Positions 14,600-23,137 of a stretch of 32,502 nucleotides of DNA are shown here, piece by piece. A program made the translations under genes and the position numbers. Numbering within the stretch: position 1 is the stretch's first letter; every line of letters begins with the position of its first letter. Below the pieces are notes generated by a model. It saw only the letters and a list, made by a program, of their open reading frames with translations, was not told the DNA's origin and made no database searches. The stretch is from Candidatus Avimuribaculum pullicola (GTDB lineage: Bacteria > Bacteroidota > Bacteroidia > Bacteroidales > Muribaculaceae), in contig DVKC01000013.1 of NCBI GenBank assembly GCA_018716295.1, positions 1 through 32,502 of the forward strand. The letters are read 5' to 3'.

Positions 14600-17452
14600 A
14601 TGCCCGTAAAGATAAGTAAAGTAGCAAAAGACTTGAATGTGGGGACGCAAACGATAATTGAGTTCCTGAGCAAAAAGAACATTACAGTAGAATCTAATCC
14701 CAACGCCCGTATATCGGACGAACATTACAGGATGCTGCTCGATGCTTTCCGCACCGACAAGGATCAACGTATAAAATCGGACAACTTCAGCAGCGAACGC
14801 CGTCAAGAGCGCACCAAGCCCGAGAAGCAGAAACAGCAGCGGAAAGGCGAAGATTTCATTTCTACAGCATCGCAAATTCCCACACCGAAGGTGGTGGGCA
14901 AAATCGACTTGTCGCAAGATGGAAAGCCTAAAGTCGAACCAGTACAACCTCCAGTAACCGAGGAGAAACCACAGGAGGAGGTTAAGGCTGTAGAAATCAA
15001 TCAGTCACAACAACAGGTCGAGGCTGACGATGATGCCACGCCCGAACCTATAGTATCGAAACAACACGAAGTAGTAGAAGAAGTAGCAGCAGACCAGAAT
15101 ACCGCAATGGACAACGGCAATAACGACACTACAGTGCCAGAAAAGAAAGAGGAGGAAATTTTTACCCTTGGTACTCCGACACTGAAAAATCAACCAAAGG
15201 TTATAGGTAAAATCGACCTTTCGGCTATAAACTCACAGACGCGCCCTAAAAAGAAAACCAAAGAAGAAAAGCGCAAGGAACGCCAAGAAAAATCACGGCA
15301 GGAAGCTGCCGCACACAACTCGGCCAACGGCCAGGGTGGCGAAGGTGGACAGGGCGATCGGAAAAAGCGCAAGCGCATCGGCAAGGAAAAGGTCGATATC
15401 GAAAAGAGCGCAAGCCAGATAACTTCGCAGCAAAAGCCTGCCAAGGGCAATGGTGGCGGTGGCAGTAATGCGCAAGGTGGTGACGAATCGGGCAATAAGA
15501 ACCGTAAGAACCGCAAGAACAAACGTCCGATTAAGGCCGAAGTAAGCGATGAGGATGTACAGAAACAGGTGAAGGAAACACTGGCTCGGCTCACCGCAAA
15601 AACTCCCAAGAAATCGGCCAAGTGGCGCAAGGAAAAACGCGAAGCTGTGGAAGAGCGTGAGCGCGAAGCAGCCGAGATGGAAGCACAAGAAGGAAAGACG
15701 CTTAAGCTCACCGAGTTTGTTACAGCCAATGACTTGGCTGTGATGATGAACGTGCCTATCAACAAGGTTATCGGTACTTGCATGAGCCTGGGTGTAATGG
15801 TGTCGATTAACCAACGCCTTGATGCCGAAACTATCAATATCGTTGCCGAAGAATTTGGCTTTAAGACCGAATATGTGAGCGCCGAAGTATCGGAAGCTAT
15901 ACATAACCACGACGATGAGAATGACAACCCCGAGGACATGGTTTCCAGACCGCCTGTCGTCACTGTGATGGGACACGTTGATCATGGTAAGACTTCGCTT
16001 CTTGACTATATTCGCAATGCCAATGTGATTGCGGGCGAGGCTGGTGGTATAACACAGCATATCGGTGCATATAATGTGAAGCTCAAGAACGGGCAGCACA
16101 TCACATTCCTCGACACGCCTGGTCACGAGGCATTTACTGCCATGCGTGCCCGTGGTGCCAAGATTACCGACATTGTAATTATCATAGTGGCTGCCGACGA
16201 CAATGTGATGCCGCAGACTATCGAGGCCATCAACCATGCTTCGGCTGCCGGTGTGCCAATAATATTTGCGATAAACAAAATCGACAAGCCAGCCGCTAAC
16301 CCTGATAAAATAAAGGAAGAACTGGCCAACATGAATTACCTCATTGAAGAATGGGGCGGAAAATACCAGTCGCAAGACATATCGGCCAAAAAGGGTATTG
16401 GTGTTACCGAGTTGCTCGACAAGGTGCTGCTCGAAGCCGAGATGCTCGACCTCAAGGCCAATCCCAAGCGTCGTGCAGTGGGTTCGATTATCGAGTCGTC
16501 GCTCGACAAGGGGCGTGGCTATGTTGCCACGGTGCTTGTGCAGAACGGTACGTTAAAAGTGGGCGACATAATACTTGCCGGAACTCATTATGGTAAGATA
16601 CGCGCCATGTTCAACGAGCGCAATCAGCGCATCACCGAGGCTGGCCCGTCGGAACCTGCATTGATATTGGGCTTGAATGGCGCACCGACGGCTGGCGACA
16701 AGTTCAATGTGATGGACACTGACCAGGAAGCCCGCGAGATAGCAAGCAAGCGCGAACAGTTGCAACGCGAACTTGGGTTGCGCACCCAGAAGCGTGTGAC
16801 ACTCGAAGATATAGGTCGCCGCAAGGCATTGGGCAGTTTCAACGAGCTTAATATTATCGTCAAGGGCGACGTTGACGGTTCAATCGAGGCATTGAGCGAC
16901 TCGCTCATAAAGCTATCGACCCCCGAGGTGCAAGTGAACGTGATACACAAGGCTGTCGGTGCGATTTCCGAGAGCGACGTTACGCTGGCTGCTGCATCAG
17001 ATGCCTACATTATCGGTTTCCAGGTGCGTCCATCGTTGGCTGCCCGCCGTCTTGCCGAGCGCGACGGCGTGGATATACGCCTCTACTCGATTATCTACAA
17101 GGCTATAGAGGAGGTGAAAGCCGCTATGGAAGGCTTGCTCTCGCCCGAGGTGAAGGAAGAAATCATCGGTTCGGCCGAGGTGATGCAGACCTACCATATC
17201 TCGAAGGTGGGTACTATAGCTGGAGCAATCGTGCGTGAAGGCAAGGTGAAGCGCAATTGCAAGGTGCGCATTATCCGCGACGGTATAGTAATATATACAG
17301 GCGATTTAGGCTCGCTGAAACGTTTCAAGGACGATGTGAAAGAGGTTACATCGGGATTTGACTGCGGACTCAGTGTGGCTGGTTACAACGACATCAAGGA
17401 GGGCGACTTCATCGAGTCGTTTGAAGAGGTCGAAGTAAAGAAAAGTTTGTGA
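14600..17452 (+). CDS. infB: translation initiation factor IF-2
   Basis: A 950-residue GTPase that brings initiator tRNA to the 30S subunit. An IF2_N module opens the protein ([24 protein letters not shown]). A long, charged, low-complexity region of about 60-350 follows, rich in Lys, Glu and Gln. A second IF2_N-like segment ([29 protein letters not shown]) precedes the G domain. The G domain has G1 GHVDHGKTS (about 455-463), G3 DTPGHE and G4 NKID. The domain II and C-terminal tRNA-binding regions are complete to FEEVEVKK. The long N-terminal extension is typical for Bacteroidetes IF-2. Confidence 0.96.
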   Translation: MPVKISKVAKDLNVGTQTIIEFLSKKNITVESNPNARISDEHYRMLLDAFRTDKDQRIKSDNFSSERRQERTKPEKQKQQRKGEDFISTASQIPTPKVVGKIDLSQDGKPKVEPVQPPVTEEKPQEEVKAVEINQSQQQVEADDDATPEPIVSKQHEVVEEVAADQNTAMDNGNNDTTVPEKKEEEIFTLGTPTLKNQPKVIGKIDLSAINSQTRPKKKTKEEKRKERQEKSRQEAAAHNSANGQGGEGGQGDRKKRKRIGKEKVDIEKSASQITSQQKPAKGNGGGGSNAQGGDESGNKNRKNRKNKRPIKAEVSDEDVQKQVKETLARLTAKTPKKSAKWRKEKREAVEEREREAAEMEAQEGKTLKLTEFVTANDLAVMMNVPINKVIGTCMSLGVMVSINQRLDAETINIVAEEFGFKTEYVSAEVSEAIHNHDDENDNPEDMVSRPPVVTVMGHVDHGKTSLLDYIRNANVIAGEAGGITQHIGAYNVKLKNGQHITFLDTPGHEAFTAMRARGAKITDIVIIIVAADDNVMPQTIEAINHASAAGVPIIFAINKIDKPAANPDKIKEELANMNYLIEEWGGKYQSQDISAKKGIGVTELLDKVLLEAEMLDLKANPKRRAVGSIIESSLDKGRGYVATVLVQNGTLKVGDIILAGTHYGKIRAMFNERNQRITEAGPSEPALILGLNGAPTAGDKFNVMDTDQEAREIASKREQLQRELGLRTQKRVTLEDIGRRKALGSFNELNIIVKGDVDGSIEALSDSLIKLSTPEVQVNVIHKAVGAISESDVTLAAASDAYIIGFQVRPSLAARRLAERDGVDIRLYSIIYKAIEEVKAAMEGLLSPEVKEEIIGSAEVMQTYHISKVGTIAGAIVREGKVKRNCKVRIIRDGIVIYTGDLGSLKRFKDDVKEVTSGFDCGLSVAGYNDIKEGDFIESFEEVEVKKSL

Positions 17453-17495
17453 TAGTATTTGCATGATTTTAAACATAGAATTTTGGGCGGTGGGC

Positions 17496-17524
17496 GCAGC
17501 GATTGCGCTGCCGCTCCGTTTTTT
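17496..17524 (+). terminator. intrinsic terminator after infB
   Basis: GCAGCG (17496-17501) pairs with CGCTGC (17506-17511) around ATTG. Partial outer GC pairing and six Ts (17519-17524) follow. It lies 8 bases before folK, so it may reduce rather than block read-through into folK. Confidence 0.55.
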
Positions 17525-17532
17525 GAAACATA

Positions 17533-18015
17533 ATGAATTATTACTTGAATATTGGCTCGAATATCGGCAACCGCCGGCGCAATATCTCACGAGCTGTGGA
17601 TTTGATAAAACGCACGTTTGGGACCGAGGTGCGATGCAGCCGTCCTGTCGAAAGCATGCCCTGGGGGTTTGACTCGGATAACGCATTTGTCAACGAAGGG
17701 ATTGTGTTGCATACCGACCATGAGCCGACCGACGTGCTGTCGATGTTGCAGGGCGTGGAACGCCTGATAAGTGACGCATCGCACCGCAACAGTGATGGTT
17801 CATACCGCGACCGTGTGATTGATATCGACATTGTGGCAATCGACCAGCTCACCATCGACTCGCCCACGCTCAAAGTGCCACACCCGCACTTTACCGAACG
17901 GGATTTTTACCTTATACCCATGTGTGAACTTGCCCCGGCATGGCGGCATCCGCGCACACATCTCACGCCGAGCCAGATGCTCGACAGGCTTAATCCGAAG
18001 TGTGCATCAAAATAG
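17533..18015 (+). CDS. folK: 6-hydroxymethyl-dihydropterin pyrophosphokinase (HPPK)
   Basis: A 160-residue enzyme that transfers pyrophosphate from ATP to 6-hydroxymethyl-7,8-dihydropterin in folate synthesis. The family start YYLNIGSNIGNRRRNISRAVDLI gives the substrate-binding N-terminus, VNEGIVLHTDHEP the middle strand, and RDRVIDIDIVAID the two metal-binding aspartates with the preceding Arg. PHPHFTERDFYLIPMCELAP is the C-terminal hallmark. The first two His/Pro pairs fit HPPK closely. It follows infB after an 80-base gap containing a terminator. A dihydrofolate reductase gene lies at the other end of the window. Confidence 0.92.
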   Translation: MNYYLNIGSNIGNRRRNISRAVDLIKRTFGTEVRCSRPVESMPWGFDSDNAFVNEGIVLHTDHEPTDVLSMLQGVERLISDASHRNSDGSYRDRVIDIDIVAIDQLTIDSPTLKVPHPHFTERDFYLIPMCELAPAWRHPRTHLTPSQMLDRLNPKCASK

Positions 18016-18111
18016 TGTGTGGTTAGCTTGTGTGGAGCTATCCTGTTGTGCTGTTTTGAGGAAATATTGAATTATAATATGCGAAAAATTGGCACAAAAA
18101 TGGCTAAGTAA

Positions 18112-18142
18112 TTTGGCCGAATGATAAATTTCGTTAACTTTG
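18112..18142 (+). promoter_or_regulatory. consensus promoter of the second polysaccharide operon
   Basis: TTTG (18112-18115), exactly 19 bases, then TAACTTTG (18135-18142). This is the best-matching promoter in the window. It drives a leader of about 160 bases ahead of the glycosyltransferase start. Confidence 0.7.
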
Positions 18143-18160
18143 CACGTGGTTGACACAGGT

Positions 18161-18292
18161 ATGCGTGGTTTCAATTCCGCACATTTGCGTGTGTTTGGGT
18201 CTTGCTCACATTTAGAGTATCTATTGGCTGCCAATAGGCAGTTTTTGATTGTATGCTTCGTTGTCGAAGTGGCTTATTTATCCAATTATTAA
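18161..18292 (+). CDS. possible 43-codon leader peptide
   Basis: ATG 18161 to TAA 18290-18292 is open for 43 codons, begins just after the predicted transcript start and ends 15 bases before the glycosyltransferase start. It covers the leader hairpins at 18221-18246. The peptide (MRGFNSAHLRVFGSC, then a hydrophobic VCFVVEVAYLSNY end) resembles nothing I know. An open frame of this size can arise by chance, so this is only a candidate. Confidence 0.2.
   Translation: MRGFNSAHLRVFGSCSHLEYLLAANRQFLIVCFVVEVAYLSNY
18221..18246 (+). terminator. terminator-like hairpin with a competing hairpin in the operon leader
   Basis: CTGCC (18228-18232), AATA, GGCAG (18237-18241), then TTTTT (18242-18246) is a compact intrinsic terminator. 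CTATTGG (18221-18227) can instead pair with CCAATAG (18231-18237), which removes the terminator stem. A further stem CTTCG/CGAAG (18256-18269) follows. Confidence 0.5.
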
Positions 18293-18307
18293 ATATAAAT
18301 CGACGAT

Positions 18308-19228
18308 TTGGGAACACCTTTGGTAAGTATTATTACGCCATGTTACAATTCAGGCCGTTTTGTACACGTTCTGCTTGATTCTGTGCTGGCTCAAGATTAT
18401 CCAGCTGCCGAGATGTGGGTCATCGATGACGGTTCTACCGACGACACCCGCCAGGTAGTTGAAAGTTACAAGCCTCTTTTCATCGAAAAGGGATATACAT
18501 TGGAGTATGTGTGGCAGGAACATTCGGGACAGTCCGAAGCCATCAACAAAGGATTGAAACTCATCAGTGGCGACTACTTGGTATGGCCTGATAGTGACGA
18601 CTATTACGCTACAAGTGATGCACTTTCGTTGATGGTTGCCGAGTTGGAAAAGAGCGGCGACAAGGTGGGTATGGTCAGGTGTTTGCCTTCTTATGTCGAT
18701 GCCAATGGCATTGATTATGATGGTTACCGCCATGCCAATTTCGATAAAGAAGACCTGTTTGAAGATTGCTTGTTCGGGATAAATGGATTCTGGTACATGT
18801 CGGGCGGGTATATGGCGAAAACCAGTTTTATCGACAAGTATATACCGCAAAGGACGATAAGCACGGCAAAGAATGCCGGGCAAAACTGGCAATTGATGTT
18901 GCCGTTGCTTTATGGCCACAAGTGCTTGACTATCAAAAAGTATCTCTATAAAATTGTGGTGAGGGACGATTCGCATTCAAGGTTGGGGTATCGTACATAT
19001 ACCGAGCGTAAACGCAAATATATAGATTTTGAGCATGTGCTGGTTCAAACCTTGGAAAGAATGAACCACTTGCCCTATGACAAGAAACGGAAATATATCA
19101 AGATTGTCCGCCGCAATTACAGGAAAGAACATTTGAAACTATGGCTGAAAACACATGTGCGCACTTGGCGCATAAGGTGCATGATAAACAAAGTGAAGCA
19201 ACTTGTCAATGATAAGGCTGGCAAATAA
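18308..19228 (+). CDS. GT2-family glycosyltransferase, first gene of the second polysaccharide operon
   Basis: A 306-residue family 2 enzyme. PLVSIITPCYNSGRFVHVLL, VIDDGSTDDT and GDYLVWPDSDDYY (DxD metal site) define the GT-A domain at residues 4-105. FWYMSGGYMAKTSFID and NAGQNWQLMLPLLYGHKCLTI belong to the acceptor-side half, and a Lys/Arg-rich C-terminus (about 235-306) may bind the membrane. The start is set at TTG 18308 because an in-frame stop at 18296-18298 closes the frame upstream, no ATG precedes the conserved PLVSIITP, and the start leaves the normal three-residue lead. The next gene begins within its last codons. Confidence 0.85.
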   Translation: MGTPLVSIITPCYNSGRFVHVLLDSVLAQDYPAAEMWVIDDGSTDDTRQVVESYKPLFIEKGYTLEYVWQEHSGQSEAINKGLKLISGDYLVWPDSDDYYATSDALSLMVAELEKSGDKVGMVRCLPSYVDANGIDYDGYRHANFDKEDLFEDCLFGINGFWYMSGGYMAKTSFIDKYIPQRTISTAKNAGQNWQLMLPLLYGHKCLTIKKYLYKIVVRDDSHSRLGYRTYTERKRKYIDFEHVLVQTLERMNHLPYDKKRKYIKIVRRNYRKEHLKLWLKTHVRTWRIRCMINKVKQLVNDKAGK

Positions 19229-20330
19229 AGAACTCTGTAGTGGTTGTACCGCTTGTGCCAGCAAGTGTCCGCATCGTGCCATATCGATGCGGCGCGACAG
19301 GCTTGGTTTTGCCTATCCCGAAATCGACATGGCTGCTTGCACCGATTGTGGCATTTGCGAGGCTGTATGTCCTTTTCAGGGTCATGCCCATCGAAACTCG
19401 GTGATTGAAGTATATGCCGTGAGGCACAAGGATATGAAGCAATTGGCAGCCAGCCAAAGCGGTGCTGCATTTGTGGCATTGTCCGATGTTATACTCTCGC
19501 GCGGCGGCGTGGTCTATGGTGCAGGTTACGGCGAAGGGTTCAAGGTGGTGCATGGCAGGGCCGTTTCGCCCAGCGAGCGAGATGCATTCAGGGGAAGCAA
19601 GTATGTGCAAAGCGAATTAGGCACCGTGTTCGCTCAAGTCAAGGCCGACCTGCTCGATGGCAAACATGTGCTATTTTCAGGCACGCCATGCCAAGTGGCG
19701 GGGCTGAAATCATACTTGCATAGTGGAGGCAAACTTTATGAAAACTTGTATATGGTCGATCTTGTGTGCCATGGAGTGGCGAGCCCATACGTGTGGCGTG
19801 ATTACTTGTGGTATCTGGAACGCGCCTACAAGCACGACATTGTTGCCGTGAATTTCAGGGACAAGATATTCGGCTGGCATTCCCACAAGGAATCTTTCAA
19901 GTTTGATGATGGGAGCATTATTTATCCGAGGTTCATAGTTTACAAGGATTGTTTTTTGCGTCCTGCATGTGGTAATTGTCCGTATGCCAACCTTAACCAC
20001 CCTTCGGATGTGACGATTGGGGATTTCTGGGGCATCGAACAAACCGACTTGCGTGCCGAAGATGACAATAAGGGTCATTCAATATTGCTGTGTAATACTC
20101 CGCAAGGTGTGAAATTGTTTGGCAGCATAAAGGAGCAAGTTTATTTCCACCCTTTGGCAATGAGTACTTGCTTGCAACCCAATCTGTGCGAACCAACGCG
20201 CATTCCACGCAGCCATCTTCTTTTTGAGAAGCTTTATCGGCGTAGCTGGTTTGTGGCATTCTTGAAGGTGAGGAATTTTCCAAGTTGTCTTAAAAGATTT
20301 GTTAAGCGTGTAAAACAACGGCTGTTATGA
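19209..20330 (+). CDS. FrhB-like Fe-S protein (coenzyme F420 hydrogenase/dehydrogenase beta-subunit family)
   Basis: A 373-residue protein with two N-terminal 4Fe-4S ferredoxin motifs, Cys 10/13/16/20 and Cys 44/47/50/54. FrhB/FdhB-type N- and C-domains follow (FRGSKYVQSELG, VLFSGTPCQVAGLKSYL, LVCHGVASPYVWRDYL, and PACGNCPYANLNHPSDVTIGDFWG). F420 itself is not expected in Bacteroidales. In these bacteria the family is often found next to polysaccharide pyruvyl transferase genes in glycan loci, where its reaction is unknown to me. The ATG at 19209 lies inside the end of the glycosyltransferase gene (20-base overlap), and the stop overlaps the next start by ATGA. Confidence 0.88.
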   Translation: MIRLANKELCSGCTACASKCPHRAISMRRDRLGFAYPEIDMAACTDCGICEAVCPFQGHAHRNSVIEVYAVRHKDMKQLAASQSGAAFVALSDVILSRGGVVYGAGYGEGFKVVHGRAVSPSERDAFRGSKYVQSELGTVFAQVKADLLDGKHVLFSGTPCQVAGLKSYLHSGGKLYENLYMVDLVCHGVASPYVWRDYLWYLERAYKHDIVAVNFRDKIFGWHSHKESFKFDDGSIIYPRFIVYKDCFLRPACGNCPYANLNHPSDVTIGDFWGIEQTDLRAEDDNKGHSILLCNTPQGVKLFGSIKEQVYFHPLAMSTCLQPNLCEPTRIPRSHLLFEKLYRRSWFVAFLKVRNFPSCLKRFVKRVKQRLL

Positions 20331-21394
20331 GAATAGGGATTTTAACATTTCACAGAGCGCATAATTATGGTGCTGTATTGCAATGCTATGCCTTGCAAAA
20401 AGTATTGGCAACGATGGGGCATGATGCAGTGGTGATTGATTACAGGCAACCGTATGTCGAGAGCCAGTATGCCTCGTTCAATTGGCAATATTTCCTTGAC
20501 CAACTTGTCAATTTCAGGCTCCTTACCATGCTGCGTTATTTTGCCAAGGTGAGGAAGAATGTAATCCGTGCCGCTGTATTCCGTCGTTTCAGGAACAGGC
20601 ATTTGTCTGTTTCCAGCAAGTGTGGCTCGGGTCAAATACCGCTATATGATTGTTATGTGATAGGAAGCGACCAAGTGTGGAGTCTTCATTGTACAAAATA
20701 TGCCGATGATGTTTATTGGGGGCAATTTGCTCGACCAGCGAAGAGTAAAATAATCGGCTATGCCATTAGTTCCACCATTGAATCGTTATTGCAGATAGGC
20801 GGCGAAAAAGTGAAAAAGCACCTGCATGATTTTTCGGCAGTATCGTTTCGTGAAGAAGCAATAAGAAACCAAGTGGCGAGCATGGCTGGCGTGAAAGGTG
20901 AGATGGCACTTGACCCTACGTTGCTGTTCACTGCCGATTGCTGGCATGGACTGACCGAAAATGTGCCAGTACAACCTTCGGTGGTGGTTTATCATGCGCA
21001 ATTCAGGTATGCATCGCAAAATGTGCGGCGAGAAGTGGATGAAAAAGCCAGGCAACTGGCTCGCTCTTTGGATTGCGGGGTGATTGACTTGTCGAATTGC
21101 ATTACTTCGCCCGAATATTTCGTGGCGGCTTTCAAGCAGGCACGTTACGTTATTACCAACTCGTTCCATGGAGTTGCTCTGGCACTGACATTCAACAAAC
21201 CTATGTATGCCATATTGTGCCACGATTCGCTTGACGAACGTTATAAACGCTTGTTGACTGCCGTGGGTGGAGATGCCATGCTTGTCGATACCGATTTTGT
21301 CCCAGTGGCAAAGCCGGTGGATTATGAACCCATCAATGTGGCACTGGCAAAGTTGCGCAGCCACTCGATTGATTTTCTGCAACATAATATATGA
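20327..21394 (+). CDS. polysaccharide pyruvyl transferase family protein
   Basis: A 355-residue GT-B-like protein of the family that adds ketal pyruvate, or another group, to surface sugars. The opening GILTFHRAHNYGAVLQCYALQKVL is the family signature. DCYVIGSDQVWS, AISSTIESL, SFREEAIR, LDPTLLF and the late NSFHGVALALTFNKP are the other conserved blocks, with the SFHG histidine as a likely active-site residue. It is coupled by ATGA to the FrhB-like gene, a pairing that suggests joint action on one sugar. The flippase starts 11 bases after its stop. Confidence 0.88.
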   Translation: MRIGILTFHRAHNYGAVLQCYALQKVLATMGHDAVVIDYRQPYVESQYASFNWQYFLDQLVNFRLLTMLRYFAKVRKNVIRAAVFRRFRNRHLSVSSKCGSGQIPLYDCYVIGSDQVWSLHCTKYADDVYWGQFARPAKSKIIGYAISSTIESLLQIGGEKVKKHLHDFSAVSFREEAIRNQVASMAGVKGEMALDPTLLFTADCWHGLTENVPVQPSVVVYHAQFRYASQNVRREVDEKARQLARSLDCGVIDLSNCITSPEYFVAAFKQARYVITNSFHGVALALTFNKPMYAILCHDSLDERYKRLLTAVGGDAMLVDTDFVPVAKPVDYEPINVALAKLRSHSIDFLQHNI

Positions 21395-21405
21395 CTATAT
21401 AATAT

Positions 21406-22935
21406 ATGTCTGATACAACCAATAAACGAATAGCTAAAAACACGTTGTTGCTTTATGTGCGTCTTGCATTTGCAACGATAGTGAGCCTGTACACTTCTCG
21501 TGTTGTATTATTGGCACTTGGAGTGGATGACTTCGGTATCTACGGGGTAGTGGGAGGCATTATAACTCTGTTCACGTTTGTCAACGGTTCAATGGCTGGT
21601 GCTACCTCGCGTTTTCTTACGTATGAATTGGGGCAAGGCAATACCAATCGGCTGCGTGATACATTCGCTACGGCTTTTCTGCTGCATTGCGCCATAGCCT
21701 TGGCGATAGTACTGGTTGCTGAAACTGTGGGACTGTGGTTTCTGACGCATAAATTGGTAATTCCGCCCGAGCGCATGGATGCTGCCATGGTGCTTTACCA
21801 ATTGTCGATATTCGCTACCGTTCTCAGTATAACCCAGGTGCCTTATAATGCGAGTATCATTTCGCATGAGAAGATGCACGTGTATGCTTATACCGAGATA
21901 TTATGCTCGGTGTTGAAATTGGGCATAGCATATTCGCTTGCTTCTTGTCCGGGAGATAAATTGGTGGTCTATGGGTTGTTGATGTTCAGCTTGCCTATTA
22001 TCAGCACGGTGATATATCGCACCTATTGTCGGCGGCATTTTGCCGAGTGCAAATTGCGTTTTGTATGGAACCAAAGCATATTGAAGCCAATGCTGAATTT
22101 TTCGGGTTGGGACGTGTATGGCAATCTTAGCATTGTCGCCCGCACACAGGGTGTCAACATGTTGCTAAACTTGTTTTTCGGCCCAGCGATGAATGCAGCC
22201 GCGAGCATTGCCACACGTGTGCAGCTTGCGATAATATCGTTTTCGATTAATGTGTTGACTGCTTCGCGCCCGCAAATCATAAAGCAGTATGCCCAGGGTA
22301 ATCATGCCGGCATGGTGTCGTTGCTTCGCAATACCTTGCGGTTGAACTTCTTCTTGTTGCAGGTGGCGTGTGTGCCGCTTCTCCTTGAGATGGATTTTGT
22401 ACTCGATGTGTGGTTGAATGATGTTCCTGCCAATGCTGTGGCTTTTTGTAAACTCACACTGTTGTTTTGTATTTTTGCTTGTATGTCGTCGGTAATTATC
22501 AGTGGAGTGCATGCGACAGGTCACATTAAGCGTCCGAGCATTATCAATGGTACATTGTACCTCTCGGTCGTTCCAGTGTCATATTTCTTGTATAAGAATG
22601 GGGCAGCTCCATGGGTTGCATATCTGTTTAATGCTTTGGCGGCGTTTGTCGGAATGCTTTCCAATGCCTATACACTCAGGATACATGTGCCACAATTCTC
22701 GTTGCGGACACTTGTCGTAAAGGATTTCCTATCTTGTATGGCTGTCTTCGGTGTAGGGTACGCTGTAGGATATGCGTTGCATGAGAATATGGAAGAAGGC
22801 TGGGTGCGTTTTTTGCTCGTATGTGCTGCGACATCAATACTCTCTACTGGTGTCAGCTATGTGGCATTGTTCCCGGCGTCGTTGCGTGAGAAAATCATAT
22901 TGTCGATACGCAAGTTGTTGCGCATCGGCAATTAA
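21406..22935 (+). CDS. Wzx-type oligosaccharide flippase
   Basis: A 509-residue polytopic protein (about 12-14 predicted helices) of the MVF/polysaccharide-transporter group. It should flip lipid-linked repeat units across the inner membrane. Recognisable segments are RIAKNTLLLYVRLAFATIVSLYTSRVVLLALGVDDFGIYGVVGGI at the N-terminus, the conserved basic residue in GATSRFLTYELGQGN, and FSGWDVYGNLSIVARTQGVNMLLNLFFGPAMNAA in the middle. It closes the operon after two transferases and an Fe-S protein. No polymerase or ligase is nearby, so the pathway is incomplete here. It ends 6 bases from a convergent gene. Confidence 0.88.
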   Translation: MSDTTNKRIAKNTLLLYVRLAFATIVSLYTSRVVLLALGVDDFGIYGVVGGIITLFTFVNGSMAGATSRFLTYELGQGNTNRLRDTFATAFLLHCAIALAIVLVAETVGLWFLTHKLVIPPERMDAAMVLYQLSIFATVLSITQVPYNASIISHEKMHVYAYTEILCSVLKLGIAYSLASCPGDKLVVYGLLMFSLPIISTVIYRTYCRRHFAECKLRFVWNQSILKPMLNFSGWDVYGNLSIVARTQGVNMLLNLFFGPAMNAAASIATRVQLAIISFSINVLTASRPQIIKQYAQGNHAGMVSLLRNTLRLNFFLLQVACVPLLLEMDFVLDVWLNDVPANAVAFCKLTLLFCIFACMSSVIISGVHATGHIKRPSIINGTLYLSVVPVSYFLYKNGAAPWVAYLFNALAAFVGMLSNAYTLRIHVPQFSLRTLVVKDFLSCMAVFGVGYAVGYALHENMEEGWVRFLLVCAATSILSTGVSYVALFPASLREKIILSIRKLLRIGN

Positions 22936-22941
22936 GCCACA

Positions 22942-23112
22942 TCATTGGGCTGAAGTAGGATTGTCCGATTCTTTGCTGCTTTGTGCGGCATCTTTTATAC
23001 GCCTCTTGTAGGCTTCAAGCTGCTTCTTGAAGAGCAGCTTTTTCTTTTTTTCCTTGGCAGCTTTGCGAGCAAGGTAGGCTTCATACTGGTTTTCAAGATA
23101 GTTGTCGGCCAT
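22942..23112 (-). CDS. small, highly charged conserved-type hypothetical protein
   Basis: A 56-residue protein, MADNYLENQYEAYLARKAAKEK followed by a run of lysines, then KLLFKKQLEAYKRRIKD and a Ser-rich acidic tail. It should be a single long helix with strongly basic centre (about residues 16-40). From memory, short proteins beginning MADNxLE are common and uncharacterised in Bacteroidales. It starts 25 bases after the lolC-like gene on the same strand, probably as the last gene of an rbfA-permease-small protein transcript. Possible RNA or ribosome contact is a guess from charge alone. Confidence 0.7.
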   Translation of the reverse strand: MADNYLENQYEAYLARKAAKEKKKKLLFKKQLEAYKRRIKDAAQSSKESDNPTSAQ

Positions 23113-23137
23113 GTTTATGTGTAGTTTTATATTTCTG

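Noticed and set aside
15293..16375. 360-codon minus-strand frame inside infB
   Set aside because: It is a shadow of IF-2, whose G-domain motifs are unmistakable. Its own translation has no family pattern.
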